The translations under genes were made by a program, and so were the position numbers. This document shows positions 21,142 through 32,205 of a stretch of DNA of 64,000 bases, in pieces. The stretch's first letter is position 1, and each line of letters starts with the position of its first letter. This stretch comes from Euryodendron excelsum (lineage: Eukaryota; Streptophyta; Magnoliopsida; Ericales; Pentaphylacaceae): NCBI GenBank assembly GCA_033060915.1, contig CM065385.1:13700501-13764500 (forward strand). Direction: 5' to 3'. Under the pieces are notes generated by a model. That model saw only the letters and a list, made by a program, of their open reading frames with translations. It ran no database searches and had not been told where the DNA came from.

Positions 21142-24100
21142 AATTGGAAATTGATTTGATTAAGGACTTTAAGAAAAATGGTTTGGAGTCACCACCTAAC
21201 TTTATTAAAGTGAGTTAGGTCACCTAAAGTTAAGCACAATCCGAAGATTACATGTAGAATTTTTGAAAAGATTTTGAAAACTTCTTCAAGAGAGAGTTTT
21301 TAAGAAAATATGTTGTTTGGTAACCTTCGAAAATATTTAAGCTCTTTTTGAAAATAACTTCATTTTGGTCTTTGAAAACAATAATTCTAGGTTCGAAGAT
21401 TGGTTACATATAGGGAAGACGCACTAAGCCATCACCCTATATCTACCCTTGCAGTACCTACATGTCTATTCACCCTAGATTCACTCATTCGGAATCTTTG
21501 ATTAAAAAATATCCAATATTATCAACTTTAGAAAAGAACTATATGATGAATGATATGTGAGTGCAAGAAAATAATTTGATTTTGAAAATAGATTTGAAAA
21601 TAAATATTAGATTTTTGAAGAAGGTTTTAGAAATTGGAATTGGAGATTTGGAAATAGATTTTAGAATGAGAAACTTGAAATAGATTATGGAATTGAAAAT
21701 TTGAAAAATGTTATGGGATTAGAAACTTGAAAAATGTTATGACTGCACCCATAAGGATTACCTACATATTCCTTTCTAGGAATCAGGTCAATCGTAGTTC
21801 AGACAAGTGTCCAACAGAAAATAAACATTTTGAGCTTTGAAATGTTTGATTTGAAAAGATTTGATTTGAATAGAGTTTGATTTGAAAAAGGATTTGATTT
21901 GAACTTAGAATAGAAAACATGAAATCGAGATTTCATTTGAAATTAAAATTAGACTTGAAAAAGGGTTCGAACTTGGAAAGAAAACTTGGACTTGACTTAG
22001 GAAAGATAGAGTTAAGTTTTGAAAACATTTTAACTTAGATTGAAGTTGGAAAACCATCTTGGTTTAGAAAGGAGTTTTAGAAAAAGGTTGAAGCTTCTTA
22101 AATTTAGGGTTAGTGTTGAACTAAGGTTTAGGCCTCCTAGGGTTTAGGTTATCTAAGATTGGAACATGTAGTCGAATTGGGAAGGATTTGATTTAGATTT
22201 GAAAAGTTCGATTTTACAAAGTTGGATTTAGGAAAGGTTCGAATTACAAAAGTTGGAAAAGAGATTTGATTTGATTTGAAAACACTGGACTTGGAATGAT
22301 TTGGAAAGTTAGGGTTTAGGAAAGGTTAGACTTTGGAAAGTTTTGAATTAGGAATGTTTCAAAATAAGAAAGTTTCATTTTAGGAAAGTGCCAAATTAAA
22401 AAAGATTCATTTTAGAAAAGTTTCCATTTTAGGAAAGTTTTTAAATTGTTAAAAAGTTGGTTTTTGAAAGATTTCAAATTAAGAATGTTTTGAATTTAGA
22501 AAGCTTGAACTTAGGAAATTTTTGAATTTAGAAAGATTTGAACTTAGGAAAGTATTGAATTTAGAAAGATTTGAATCCTATTTCCTAAAGTAGAAGATTA
22601 GATTTTATTTCTAAAAATAGATGATTTGATATGGTTTTTAAAATTAAAAGATTTGATCTAGTTTCCTAAGTTGGAAGATTTGATCTAATTTCCTAATTTG
22701 GAAGGTTGGATTTGACATAAAATTGGAAATGTTGAATTTTGAAAATCTTGAATTTTGGAAGCCATGATTTGGTGTAGAAAAAGAGATTTTGAAAATGTAA
22801 GATTTGATGCAAAAGCGGAAGTCATGATTTTAGGTAAGAGAATTAGGGTTTCTAAACCATGGAATCTAGGGCTTGACTTGGACACCAAGAAAAGGAGTTT
22901 TTTAGAAAGAAAATCTTTTGAAGAGAGTTTCTAGGAAGGAAACTTGAAGAGAGTTTTTAGAAAGTGGATTTTTGAATAGAGCTTTTTGGAAAGAAGTTTA
23001 AAAGTGTTTTTGAAAAATAGATTTTTAAAGGGAGTTTTTTGGAAAGAATTTTGAAAAGTAATTTGGAGAATGACTTGAATATGGACTTTTGAAAACCTTT
23101 TGATATCTCACTTTCCTAAAGTGATTCTAACCATGAAGATATTAGAACCATTCTAAGTTGGTGGTTTTGAAAACAACATGGATTTGAAATATGGACCATT
23201 ATGATCATATTGACTATCACACTTTCTTAAAACAACCCTAACCATAGAATGGCTAGAATCATCTTAAGGTTATGGTTTTGATGAAAAGAAATTTAGGATT
23301 TACACCCAAAATATGGACCTTGATGGTCATAATGAATATCATACTTTCCTAATTCAACTCTAACCATGGAATGACTAAAATCACTTTAAGATTGTGATTT
23401 TGAAAAAGAGATTCTGAATGCAAATTTGAAAAAGAATTTTGATGCATGTTTTGAAAACCACTTTCAAAACAAGTTTTAAAGGGACGTAAGGTCGTGAATA
23501 TACAAGGTTGGCTTTACCACATAATTAAGGGGGCTGAATCCACATGGTCTATGGTTGAACTAGAAAAAAGCCCCCGACGTGGTGACTTTCAATAGTCCTT
23601 CCTACACATGAATCGGGAAATCCCTTGTTTCAAGCATGCAAGAAATGGGAGTAGAAGATGGGGGATTAAAATAGAAGAAAACCTAAGTGGGTTAGGAGGA
23701 AGAAGGGAGATGGGGGAAGTATATAAACATAAGAGAGAGCCTACCTTGTCTTCTTCTTGTTTTGTTTGCTTTGTTTGCTTTGCTTTGCTTGATCTTTAAG
23801 AGCTTCTAAGTTGCAGCACTTTGAGTCTTTAATGGAGGCTTTGAATGCTTGTATATGAGTGTATAGAGTGTGTGGATGTTTAGGGTATAAGTGTATGGAG
23901 GTTAGGGTTTGGAGAGACTAGAGGAAGCTAGGGTTTGGAGAGATTTCGAGCTTTGTAATTCAAAAAGTAGAGTTTTTAGACTAATTTTTCGGGCCCTTTT
24001 CACGTAGGGGAGGCTCTGTATTTATAGACACAAGACTATTTAGGCACATGTTGTAGTGGCGCTAGGGCAAAATTCCTTCTGGCGCCACTCAACCATTTAG

Positions 24101-24788
24101 GAAAGTTTTAAGGGTCGGCAGGCAACGTATCTTTCAACCATTGCTATGCAAAGGCAAAAGATTTGGGTGCCTGTATTAGTGACTACCTTGTAATTTTGGG
24201 TTGGCTCCACTAGGAGTAACTTCGGAAGGTCTGGGAATGTTCCGGGAGGCCAGGAGTGATCCAAAAGGCTGAAAATTGGTAGAAACTCTTGAAATAGCAT
24301 CCCAGGGGTAACAGACGTGAAAAACAATGTCGGGATTGTTGAAGTGCTCGGTCGAGCTATTAGGGGCAAAATGATCAACTAGACCGAAAAACGACCGGAA
24401 TGGACTTACAATGACTCATGAGAGGACTTGAAGGTTGAAGACACTATCTAGAGTGTTCTGAGGAGTTGTCGGTTTGATAACCAAAGCCGATGTGGTTGAA
24501 AAAAGTGACCGGCCCACGAGGGGCAAAACGATTATTTTGCACCGGATTTGCTGGAATAGACTTAGAATGCTCCAAAAAGGTGCTAAAAGGTTGAGAATAC
24601 TATTAGAAGCATTCTCGGGAGGTAACCAGTTTGATACCCAAAGCTAGTGTGGTTCCCGGAGGTACTCGAATGCTTAGAGGCAAAATAGTTATTTTGACTG
24701 GATGGTCCCAGAATTAGTCCGGAACCTATTGGAAGGCACTTGGACATGTGGAATCGTCTTTGGGATGATCTTGGAAAGGTGAACTTAT
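21142..24788 (-). mobile_element. Tat/Ogre-like long LTR, copy D (both ends missing)
   Basis: Minus-strand LTR lacking about 100 bp at its 3' end (where the Athila-like element inserted) and its U3 end (where the next element starts at 24789). It has the conserved 3' block (21142-21560), the purine-rich low-complexity middle (21560-23100), the conserved block with CATGCAAG (23610-23650), leader, TATA (24019-24026), one GGCGCC motif, and the module region up to about 24788. C (3951-4074) and D may be the two LTRs of one element whose interior was deleted. Confidence 0.75.
24019..24026 (-). promoter_or_regulatory. TATA box of LTR copy D
   Basis: TATAAATA on the minus strand next to the leader, as in the other copies. 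Confidence 0.5.
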
Positions 24789-27393
24789 TGTCGCGCCAAG
24801 ATTTTTTGCACTCGAGGAATAGACACAAGCGGGAAAAATACTGTACTCTCTCGTTAGAACTCATCCTCCTAGAAGAACGAGGGCGACTAGGTTTGAATTG
24901 AAAGTTGATTTGAATAAAGGGCTTTTGGAAAACAATTTGGAGTCGCCACCTAAAAACTAAGCACAATCCGAAGACTACACTTAGGGTTTTTGAAAATACT
25001 TTCTCAAGAGAGCGTTTTTAATTAAACAGGTTATTTGGCAACCTTTAGAAAATATTTAAGCCTCTTTTTGAAAATAAACTCCATTTTTGTCTTTGAAAGC
25101 AGTGATCCTAGGTTCGGAGGTTGGTTACGTGTAGGGAAGATGCACTAAGCCATCACCCTACCCCACCCTTGTGGTACCTACCTTAGATTCAACCGTAAGA
25201 GTCTTCGATTAATACATGTCCAAAACTATCCACTTTAGAAAATAATTTTTTTTAAAAGAATGATGCATGATATGCAAGTGTAAGAAAAAGATTTGATTTG
25301 GAAATAGATTTTAAAAGAACTTGATTTGATTTGGAAAAGAGATTTTAAAAAATAAATTTGATTTTGAAAGAAAGTTTTGGAGATTAGAAATAGAGATTTG
25401 TAAATAGAAATCTGGAATAAATCATGGAATTGGAAGCTTGGAATAGATTAGGAAATTGAAAACTTGAAGAAGATTATGGAATTGGAGATTTGAAAAAGAT
25501 TGTGACCGCACCCATGAGGGTTGCCTATGTATCCTTTTTAAGGAATCATGTTAGTCGTAGTTCAGACAAGAGTCCGATAGAAAATAGAAGATTTTGAAAA
25601 GAAATTGAATTGGAATTTGGATTGGAAGATTGAGAGACTTAACTTAGACCTAGGATTGAACTTGAAAGAGGATTTGACCTTTGGAATAGAACTTGAACTA
25701 GATTTGAAAAAATAGGGTTTTGGGAAACCTAGACTTAGGAAAGATGGAACTTAGGAAAGACTTGAGATTAAGAAAGATTTGACTCGAATATTGAACTTGG
25801 AAGATTAAGGAAGTTGGAATTTAAGAAAGATTTGAATTAGGAAAGTTTCATTTTAGGAAAGTTTCGTTTTAGGAAAGTTTTGGTTTAGGAAAGTTTTCGA
25901 ATCAAGGAAGTTTTTAAATTAGTAAAGTAATAGGAAAGATTTGAAAGTATGAAAGTTTTAGAATTTAGAAAGTTTATAATTTAAGAAAGTTTTGACTTAA
26001 GGAAGGTTTCGTTTTTAGAAAGTTTTGACTTAGAGAAGTTTTGAATTTGGAATGTCTTGAAATAGGGAAGTTTTGAAAACAAGAAAGTTTTGAGTTTAGA
26101 AAGTTTTAGATTTAGAAAGATTTAAAGTTTAGGAAAGTTTATAATTTTGGAAAGATTCAAAGTTTGAGTTTTAGAAATTCTTGAGATTAGGAAAGGTCTG
26201 AGTTTGAGAAAGATTTGAAAACTTAGATTTGAAAAGTTAAAATTTGGAAAGGTATGGAATTAGTAAAGATTTAGATTAGGAAGGATTTGGAAGTTTAAAG
26301 TTTAAGGAAAGATTTAAATGTTTAAGTTTTGGAAACTTAAGGTTTAGGAAAGTATGAGATTAGGAAGGAGTTGCTTAGGAAAGAATTGGATTCGGAAGGA
26401 TTGAGATTCCTATTTCCCTAAAACAAAAGATTGTATTTTGTTTCTAAAAAGAGATGGTTTGATTTGTTTTCCAAAAACAAAGGATTGGATTTAGTTTCCT
26501 AAACGGAAGATTAGATTTGGTTTCCTAAAACGGAGGATTTGATTTGGCATAGATTTGGAAAGATGGAGTTTTGGAGATCCTAGATTTGGGAAGACTATAG
26601 TTTGATGTAGAAAAGAGGTTTTTGGAAACTTATAATTTTTTATGTAAAAGGGGAGATTTTGAAAACCTAGGTTTTAAGGCAAGAGTGGAAATCATGTTTT
26701 GAGAAAGAGAATTAGGGTTTCCTAATCGTTGGCTCTAGGGTTTAACTTAGGCTCTAAGGAAAGAGTTTTTGGAAAGTGAATTTTTAGAAAGGGAGATTTT
26801 TGGAAGGCAATCCTAGAGAAGAGTTTTTAGAAAGTGAATTTTGAAGAGAGAGTTTTTGAAAAGGATTTTTGAAAAGTAAAGTGTTGAGAGAATTTTTGAA
26901 CAGAGAGGTTTTGGAAGGAGATCTTAAAAAGGAGTTATTGGAAAGCAAATTTTGAAAAGAGAGTTTTTGGAAAGGGATTTTTGAAAAGAGTTTTGGAAAA
27001 TAGATTTTTGAAGGGAGTTTTTGAAAACAATTTTGGAAAAGAGATTGGAGAGAGTTTTCAGAAAGTATGTTGGAAAAGAGATTTTTAGAAGGAGAGATTT
27101 GAAAAAAGAGTTTTTTAGAAAGTATATAAAATACCTCACTTTCCTAAGGCGATCCTAACCATAAGAAGGTTAGAACCTCTTTATGATAGTGGTTTTGAAA
27201 ACAATAATGTTTTGAAAATATGGACCATATTGGTCACTTTAAATGTAACACTTTCCTAAAATAACCCTAACTATGGAAAGGGTAGAATCACATTAGGACT
27301 GTGATTTTGAAAATAAGTTTTGAAGAAGAATATTTAATGCAAGTTTTGAAAATGATGTTAATGCAAGTTTTGAAAACGAGTTTGAAAACGAAT

Positions 27394-28743
27394 TTTGGAA
27401 GAACGCAAGATCATGATATGTATAATGCAAGTTGGGGTTATGAACATACAAGGTTAAAGGCTTCACTACATAATCAAGGGGGCCGAACCCATGTGGTCTT
27501 CAGTTAGACTAAAAAAAAGCCCCCGACACGATGACCTCCAATAGCCTAATCCTACACATGGATTGGGAAGTCCTTTGTTTCCAGCATGCAAGAAATGGGG
27601 GAAAGAAGATAGGGGATTAAAATAGAAGAAAACCCAAGTGGGTTCAGAGAGAGAAGAGAGTGGGGGGAGATGCGTAAACGTAAATAGGGAGCCTACATTG
27701 TGTCTTCTTTATTTTGCTTAGCATTACGCGCTTTGCATTTCTTGCTTTGCTTCGGTCTTCACTTCAGACTTCGTCTTGATCTTAGAGAATTTGTCTTGAT
27801 CTTTAAGAGCTTCAGGTTGCAGCACTTCAAGTCTTCAATGGAGGCTTTGGAGGCTAGTGTATGAGTGTATAAGAGTGTGTAGGAGTGTATAGGAGGCTAG
27901 GGTTTTTGTATGGAGGCTAGGGTTTGGAAAACCTAAAGAAAGCTAGGGTTTAGAGAGGCTACGAGCTCTGTAGATCGAAGAGTAGGGTTTTTAGACTGAG
28001 TTTTCTGACCCTTTTCACATTAGAAGAGGCTCTGTATTTATAAAAAGATGAATGACCTGGCGCTTGGAAGAATGCAAGATCATGATATGCACAATGCAAA
28101 GAGGGTCGTGAACATACAAGGTTAAAGGCTTCACCATATAATCAAGGGGGCTGAACCCATGTGGTCTCCGGTTAAACTAAAAGAAAGGCCCTGACATGGT
28201 GACCTTCCAATAGCCTTGTCCTACACATGGATCGAGAAATCCCTTGTTTCAAGCATGCAAGAAAGGGGGGAGAGAGGGGGGGGAAGAAGATGGGGGATTA
28301 AAATAGAAGAAAACCCAAGTGGATTAGGAGAGAGAAGAGAGGGGGAAGATGCGTAAACTTAAAGAGAAAGCCTACCTTATGTCTTGTTTATTTTGCTTAG
28401 CTTTACGTGCTTTGTTTTCCGTGCTTTGCTTCGGTCTTCGCTTCAGTCTTCGTCTTGATCTTTGCCTTGATCTCCGAGTGTTTACTTCAATCTTCAAGAG
28501 CTTCAGATTGCAGCACTTCAAGTCTTCAATAGAGGGTTTGAGGCTAGTGTATGAGTATATAAGAGTGTATGAGTGTATATAGGAGGTTAGGGTTTATGTA
28601 TGGAGCCTAGGGTTTGGGAAAACCTAAGTAGACTAGGGTTTAGTGATGATATGAGCTCTATATATCGAATAATAGAGTTTTTAGACTAAGTTGGCAGACC
28701 TCATTCATGCTGGAGGAGACTCTGTATTTATAGAAAGAAGAAT
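27394..28743 (-). repeat. Tandem duplication of about 669 bp inside the 3' LTR
   Basis: TTGGAAGAAYGCAAGATCATG occurs at about 27395 and again at 28064; both copies continue through the CATGCAAG block, leader and TATA (28035-28042 and 28725-28732). The joint lies at a GCGCTTGG sequence, so the LTR has two promoter/leader units. Confidence 0.8.
28725..28732 (-). promoter_or_regulatory. TATA box of 3' LTR (unit next to U3)
   Basis: TATAAATA on the minus strand. The second copy at 28035-28042 results from the 669-bp duplication and has lost its adjacent U3. Confidence 0.5.
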
Positions 28744-30383
28744 GACCTAGCGCTTGTTGCAGTGGCGCAAGGCCAAAAAACCTTGTAGTGCCACTAAGAG
28801 TGGCGCTAGGCCAAATTTTGGCTTGGCACCAGCCACTTAGGAAAGTTTTAAGGTCGGCAAGCAACGTATCTTGAGAAGATTTGGGGGCCTGTACTAGTGA
28901 CTACCATGCAATTTTTAGCCTAGCTTCACTAGGAGTGACTCTGGAAGGTCTGGGAAGGATTTAAAGGACCGAGAATGGCCTGGAAGGCCGAAAAAGGGCA
29001 GGAACCCTCAGAACAGGGTCCCAGAGGTATTTGACCTGAAAACAAGATGACGAGAATTGTCGAAAGGGTTGATCGAGCCATTAGGGGCAAAACGGTCAAT
29101 CGGGCTGGAAAGCTACCGGGACGGACTTAGAATGTCCCGGAAGAAGACTCGAGATTTGGAAACAATATTTAGAATATTCCCAAAGGCTACCATTTTGATA
29201 CCCAGAGCCGGTATGGTCAGAAAGAGTGACCGGCCCACCAGGGGCAAAACGGTCATTTTGCACCGGGTTTGCTGGAATTGACTTGGAATGATTCAGAAAG
29301 ATAATGAAAGGTTAAGAATACTATAGGAAGCATTCTTGGGAGGTTACTGATTTGATACCCTGATCTGGTGTAGTCCCAAGGGCGTTCGGATGCCTAGGGG
29401 CAAAATGATCATCTTAACCAAAAAGTCTCAGAATTGGCCCAAAACTGACTAGAAGGCACCTAATCATGGCGGATTGCTTTTAAGACAATCTTGGAAGGGT
29501 GGAATTACCATTCTGAGGACTTAGGTGTGTTCTCGAGAAACGTACCGAAAAATGGCCCTCGGGGTAGTTTGGTCATTTTTTACCGAAGTGGACTAGCAGG
29601 CACTGGTGTTAACCTGGGTTTCGAGTGTTTCCAGCTCTCTGATGATGGTCCCATGATATAGGAGTTTGTTGGAAATTCCCTATATCGACCTGTTTGCTAG
29701 TATTTTCGCCACTTTGACGGTTGCGATTTTTGCGAGTACTTTTGCTACTCTGACGGTTCACGATCATTCCTGAGACTGCCTGATCTCGGGAAGCTGCTAA
29801 AGGGACTTAGTGCCTGAGAAGTTAACTTTCTCAGAAGGCATGCTAAAATGAACATTTCTGCATTAGCGGGTTAGCAAGTGCTAAAGGTGGACCGTTCTAC
29901 CATCTAGGAGACTTAGGGTCTCGTCTCGGTCGACAGGTTTAAAGGAACTTACCGTTCCGAAGAGACTTTCTTCAGAAAACGTGCCGGATTGGATAAACTT
30001 ACCTTCTCAGGGAATCAACTTTCTCAAGAGATGGATTGGAATTGGAATTGGAATTGGAAAAAGGGACTTACCGTGTTCGGGAAGACGTGCCTATTAGAAT
30101 TGGAAAGGGGACTTACTGTCTTCGAAAAGACGTGCCTATTGGAATTGGAAAGGGGACTTACCATCTTCGAAAATACGTGCCTAATTAGGAATTGGACCGA
30201 ACAATATCCCTAAGGGCATTTTGGTCATTTTGGCTCTATTTAGGCCTAGTGGGCCAGCGAAGTGATGAATAGACAAGATTAGCCTTGGAAAGTTGATTTG
30301 ACTAAAAAATATGTCTATATTGACTTGAATATAAGTTTGGACGGACTGTAGAAGGCTGAGCAGTCAAAAATGGGGTGCTTACA

Positions 30384-30416
30384 ATTGCCCATCTTTTTGT
30401 CTTTGCCTGTTAAAGA
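30384..30416 (-). other. PPT and upstream hairpin of the Tat/Ogre-like element
   Basis: On the minus strand, TGTCTTT-(7 nt)-AAAGACA is followed by AAAAAGATGGGCAAT and then the LTR start TGTAAGC. The same arrangement, with stem TGTCTTC/GAAGACA or TGTCTTT/GAAGACA, precedes the LTRs at 44107 and 60417. Confidence 0.7.
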
Positions 30417-31679
30417 CAGAAAATGATAAAGTTAGAGTCCCATGTTGACTGTGAGGCGGTCGGAGGGACGAACTTTGAAAATTTTGGAATACGGGGATTT
30501 GGAAATGGATATTAGGCCCAAAAAGCCTTTAAAAAATGAGTTTTGTCGGGAAAAGGGCATAACTACTCAAAATTGGCAACTGGTGCCACTAGGAGTGGCG
30601 CCTTTGGCAAACTTGGCTTGGTGCCACTGCTAGTGGCGCCAGGCTTAGGATCAAAACTAGAAAAAATTTTGGTTTGAACACTTACGGGAATGTAAAGAGT
30701 TTGAAGGAGCACCTCTTAGGGACCACGGGGGATTGCCAAAAGTAGACGCCGTCACTGGAAAAGTTGCTGGAAGAGAAGATTTCGCTGAAGAACTCCAATA
30801 GGTGAGTTTTCAATTTTCTGTTGATTTCGACGTGTAGAATTCGGTTTAAGTCGTGTGAACAGTGGAAATTGATATTTTGTTATGTTTTGAACATTATCGT
30901 GATGTTTTTGCATTTTGATGTTTGTTTGATTGAATATGAGTGACTTTATGTGATTATGTGAAGAGGGTTTTCTGTAGGAATTGGGGGTTTGTTCCTATAG
31001 GCTTGGGTATTGAGTTTTTTGGCTAGATTTTTGTGCCATGTGCCTTAGAAAAATGTGTTTAACAACCGTGTGAAGTTTCATGATTTTTTGAAAAGTTGGT
31101 GAATTTTTATTTTTTGAAAAATAGAAAAATACTTCGAGAATTAGGAAAATGAAAAAACTTAAGAAATCTATGGAATTTTTAGAGTTTAAAATTTGGAAGA
31201 ATGTAAGAATTTTTAGAAAACATTTGAAATGATTTTAAGGAATTTTAGGACATTTTTTAAAATCATTGATTTATTGAAAAAATAAAACGTGTGTTTTGAA
31301 AACTTCAAAAATTTTAAAAGTGTGCGCAAATGTTAATGTTATGTGATTATAACGTTGCACGGTTTATGTTTTGTGTTGATGCTGTGGGTGTTGTGGGGAC
31401 CACTTTTAAACGAAACTCTGTCGAAATTTTTGGAAATGAAGGAAACAGTTGGAAAAGGTTTAGAAATAAAATCTTTCTGAAGGAAAAAGATAGAAAACCC
31501 TTGAGATTTGATTTGAAGTTGGAAAATCAAAAGGTGTAGGAAATTCGTTTTGACTTATCATTTGAAATCTTTTTATTATTTTTTTTGGTTTGTTTTTATT
31601 ATTTATTTACTTTATTTTATTATTATTTATCTGCATGTACCGTATATTAATACCTCTTATCTTGGCTTACCTTTTCAAG
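30417..31679 (+). other. Antisense leader and candidate intron before the antisense ORF
   Basis: Internal region of a minus-strand element, described here on the plus strand because the ORF it precedes lies on that strand. It has a GGCGCC palindrome cluster (30572-30652), a segment ending CTCCAATAG, then GTGAGTTTTC (candidate 5' splice site at 30802), an AT-rich stretch, and TTTTCAAG directly before an ATG at 31680. The equivalent region in the plus-strand element (58715-60230, minus strand) keeps the same order. No other coding signal is seen. Confidence 0.5.
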
Positions 31680-32205
31680 ATGGCAAACGCAAGTGATGAT
31701 GGTTCTGCGAGCAGACGTCGCTTGGAAAGGCGGCTCGGATAGATTCCACCGGTGGTTCCAGTCGATCCAGAGGTAGCCGATGATCTACCGGATGGGCCTC
31801 TTCCGGTCAGAGCGGACAAGGGAGTAGACCACTTGTTGACCCCTTTCCTCTTGTTAAGTAGCCTTTGCGGAGGAGATTGGTGCTGAGGAGGAGGCACCGG
31901 GTCTTGGGGATCAGGTGACCGGTTATGGGAGAGCCTTCTTTAGACATAGGAAAACGGATGCTGATTTGGGTGACCTGGAGGTACTGGACATCCCACCGCT
32001 GCGTATATTCTAGACAACATTTGCCTCCTCCTCGAGTACACACAGCTTTTAAAGGGGCTGTTCATCAGGTCTTCGCGACCATGCAACGGGCTGCTCCATC
32101 ATATCGTGTCATCTTGGCTGAGATCGAATTCGGAGCCTTCATGGGATTACAGGCTAACTGCTTGAACTGGCATTTGGTACTGGTGCTTGTTGAGAGATGG
32201 TTCGG
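31680..32205 (+). pseudogene. Antisense ORF remnant, possible plant-mobile-domain-like protein
   Basis: The ORF lies antisense to its element. It starts MANASDDGSASRRRLERRLG, then a TAG, then PVVPVDPEVADDLPD and RADKGVDHL. The N-terminus resembles the ORF at 58714-58484 (MADAGNDSF, RRLGQ, VSVDPRV, RAAGGVDH). After frame changes an acidic part (AEEIGAEEEAPG) and DLEVLDIPPLRIF follow. Finally, in a third frame at 32030-32204, FGAFMGLQANCLNWHLVLV is followed by LVERWF. The L-x-ERW pattern after an F..L repeat recalls the plant mobile domain; I am not certain. The ORF stops abruptly at the LTR end. Antisense extra ORFs are known in Tat-lineage elements. Not functional here. Confidence 0.5.

Larger units (their letters stand above)
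24789..30383 (-). mobile_element. 3' LTR of the 24789-42603 element
   Basis: 5.6 kb. On the plus strand it runs from TGTCGCGCCAAG (the LTR 3' end) to GGGGTGCTTACA at 30383. It contains the conserved end block, a long purine-rich middle (25250-27120), a direct duplication of about 669 bp holding leader and TATA (27394-28743), GGCGCC motifs (28770-28840), CCGGTTTGAT-type modules, single hairpin units (29620-29760) and a 45-48-bp repeat at 30040-30190. Without the duplication its length (about 4.9 kb) agrees with LTR G. Confidence 0.85.
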
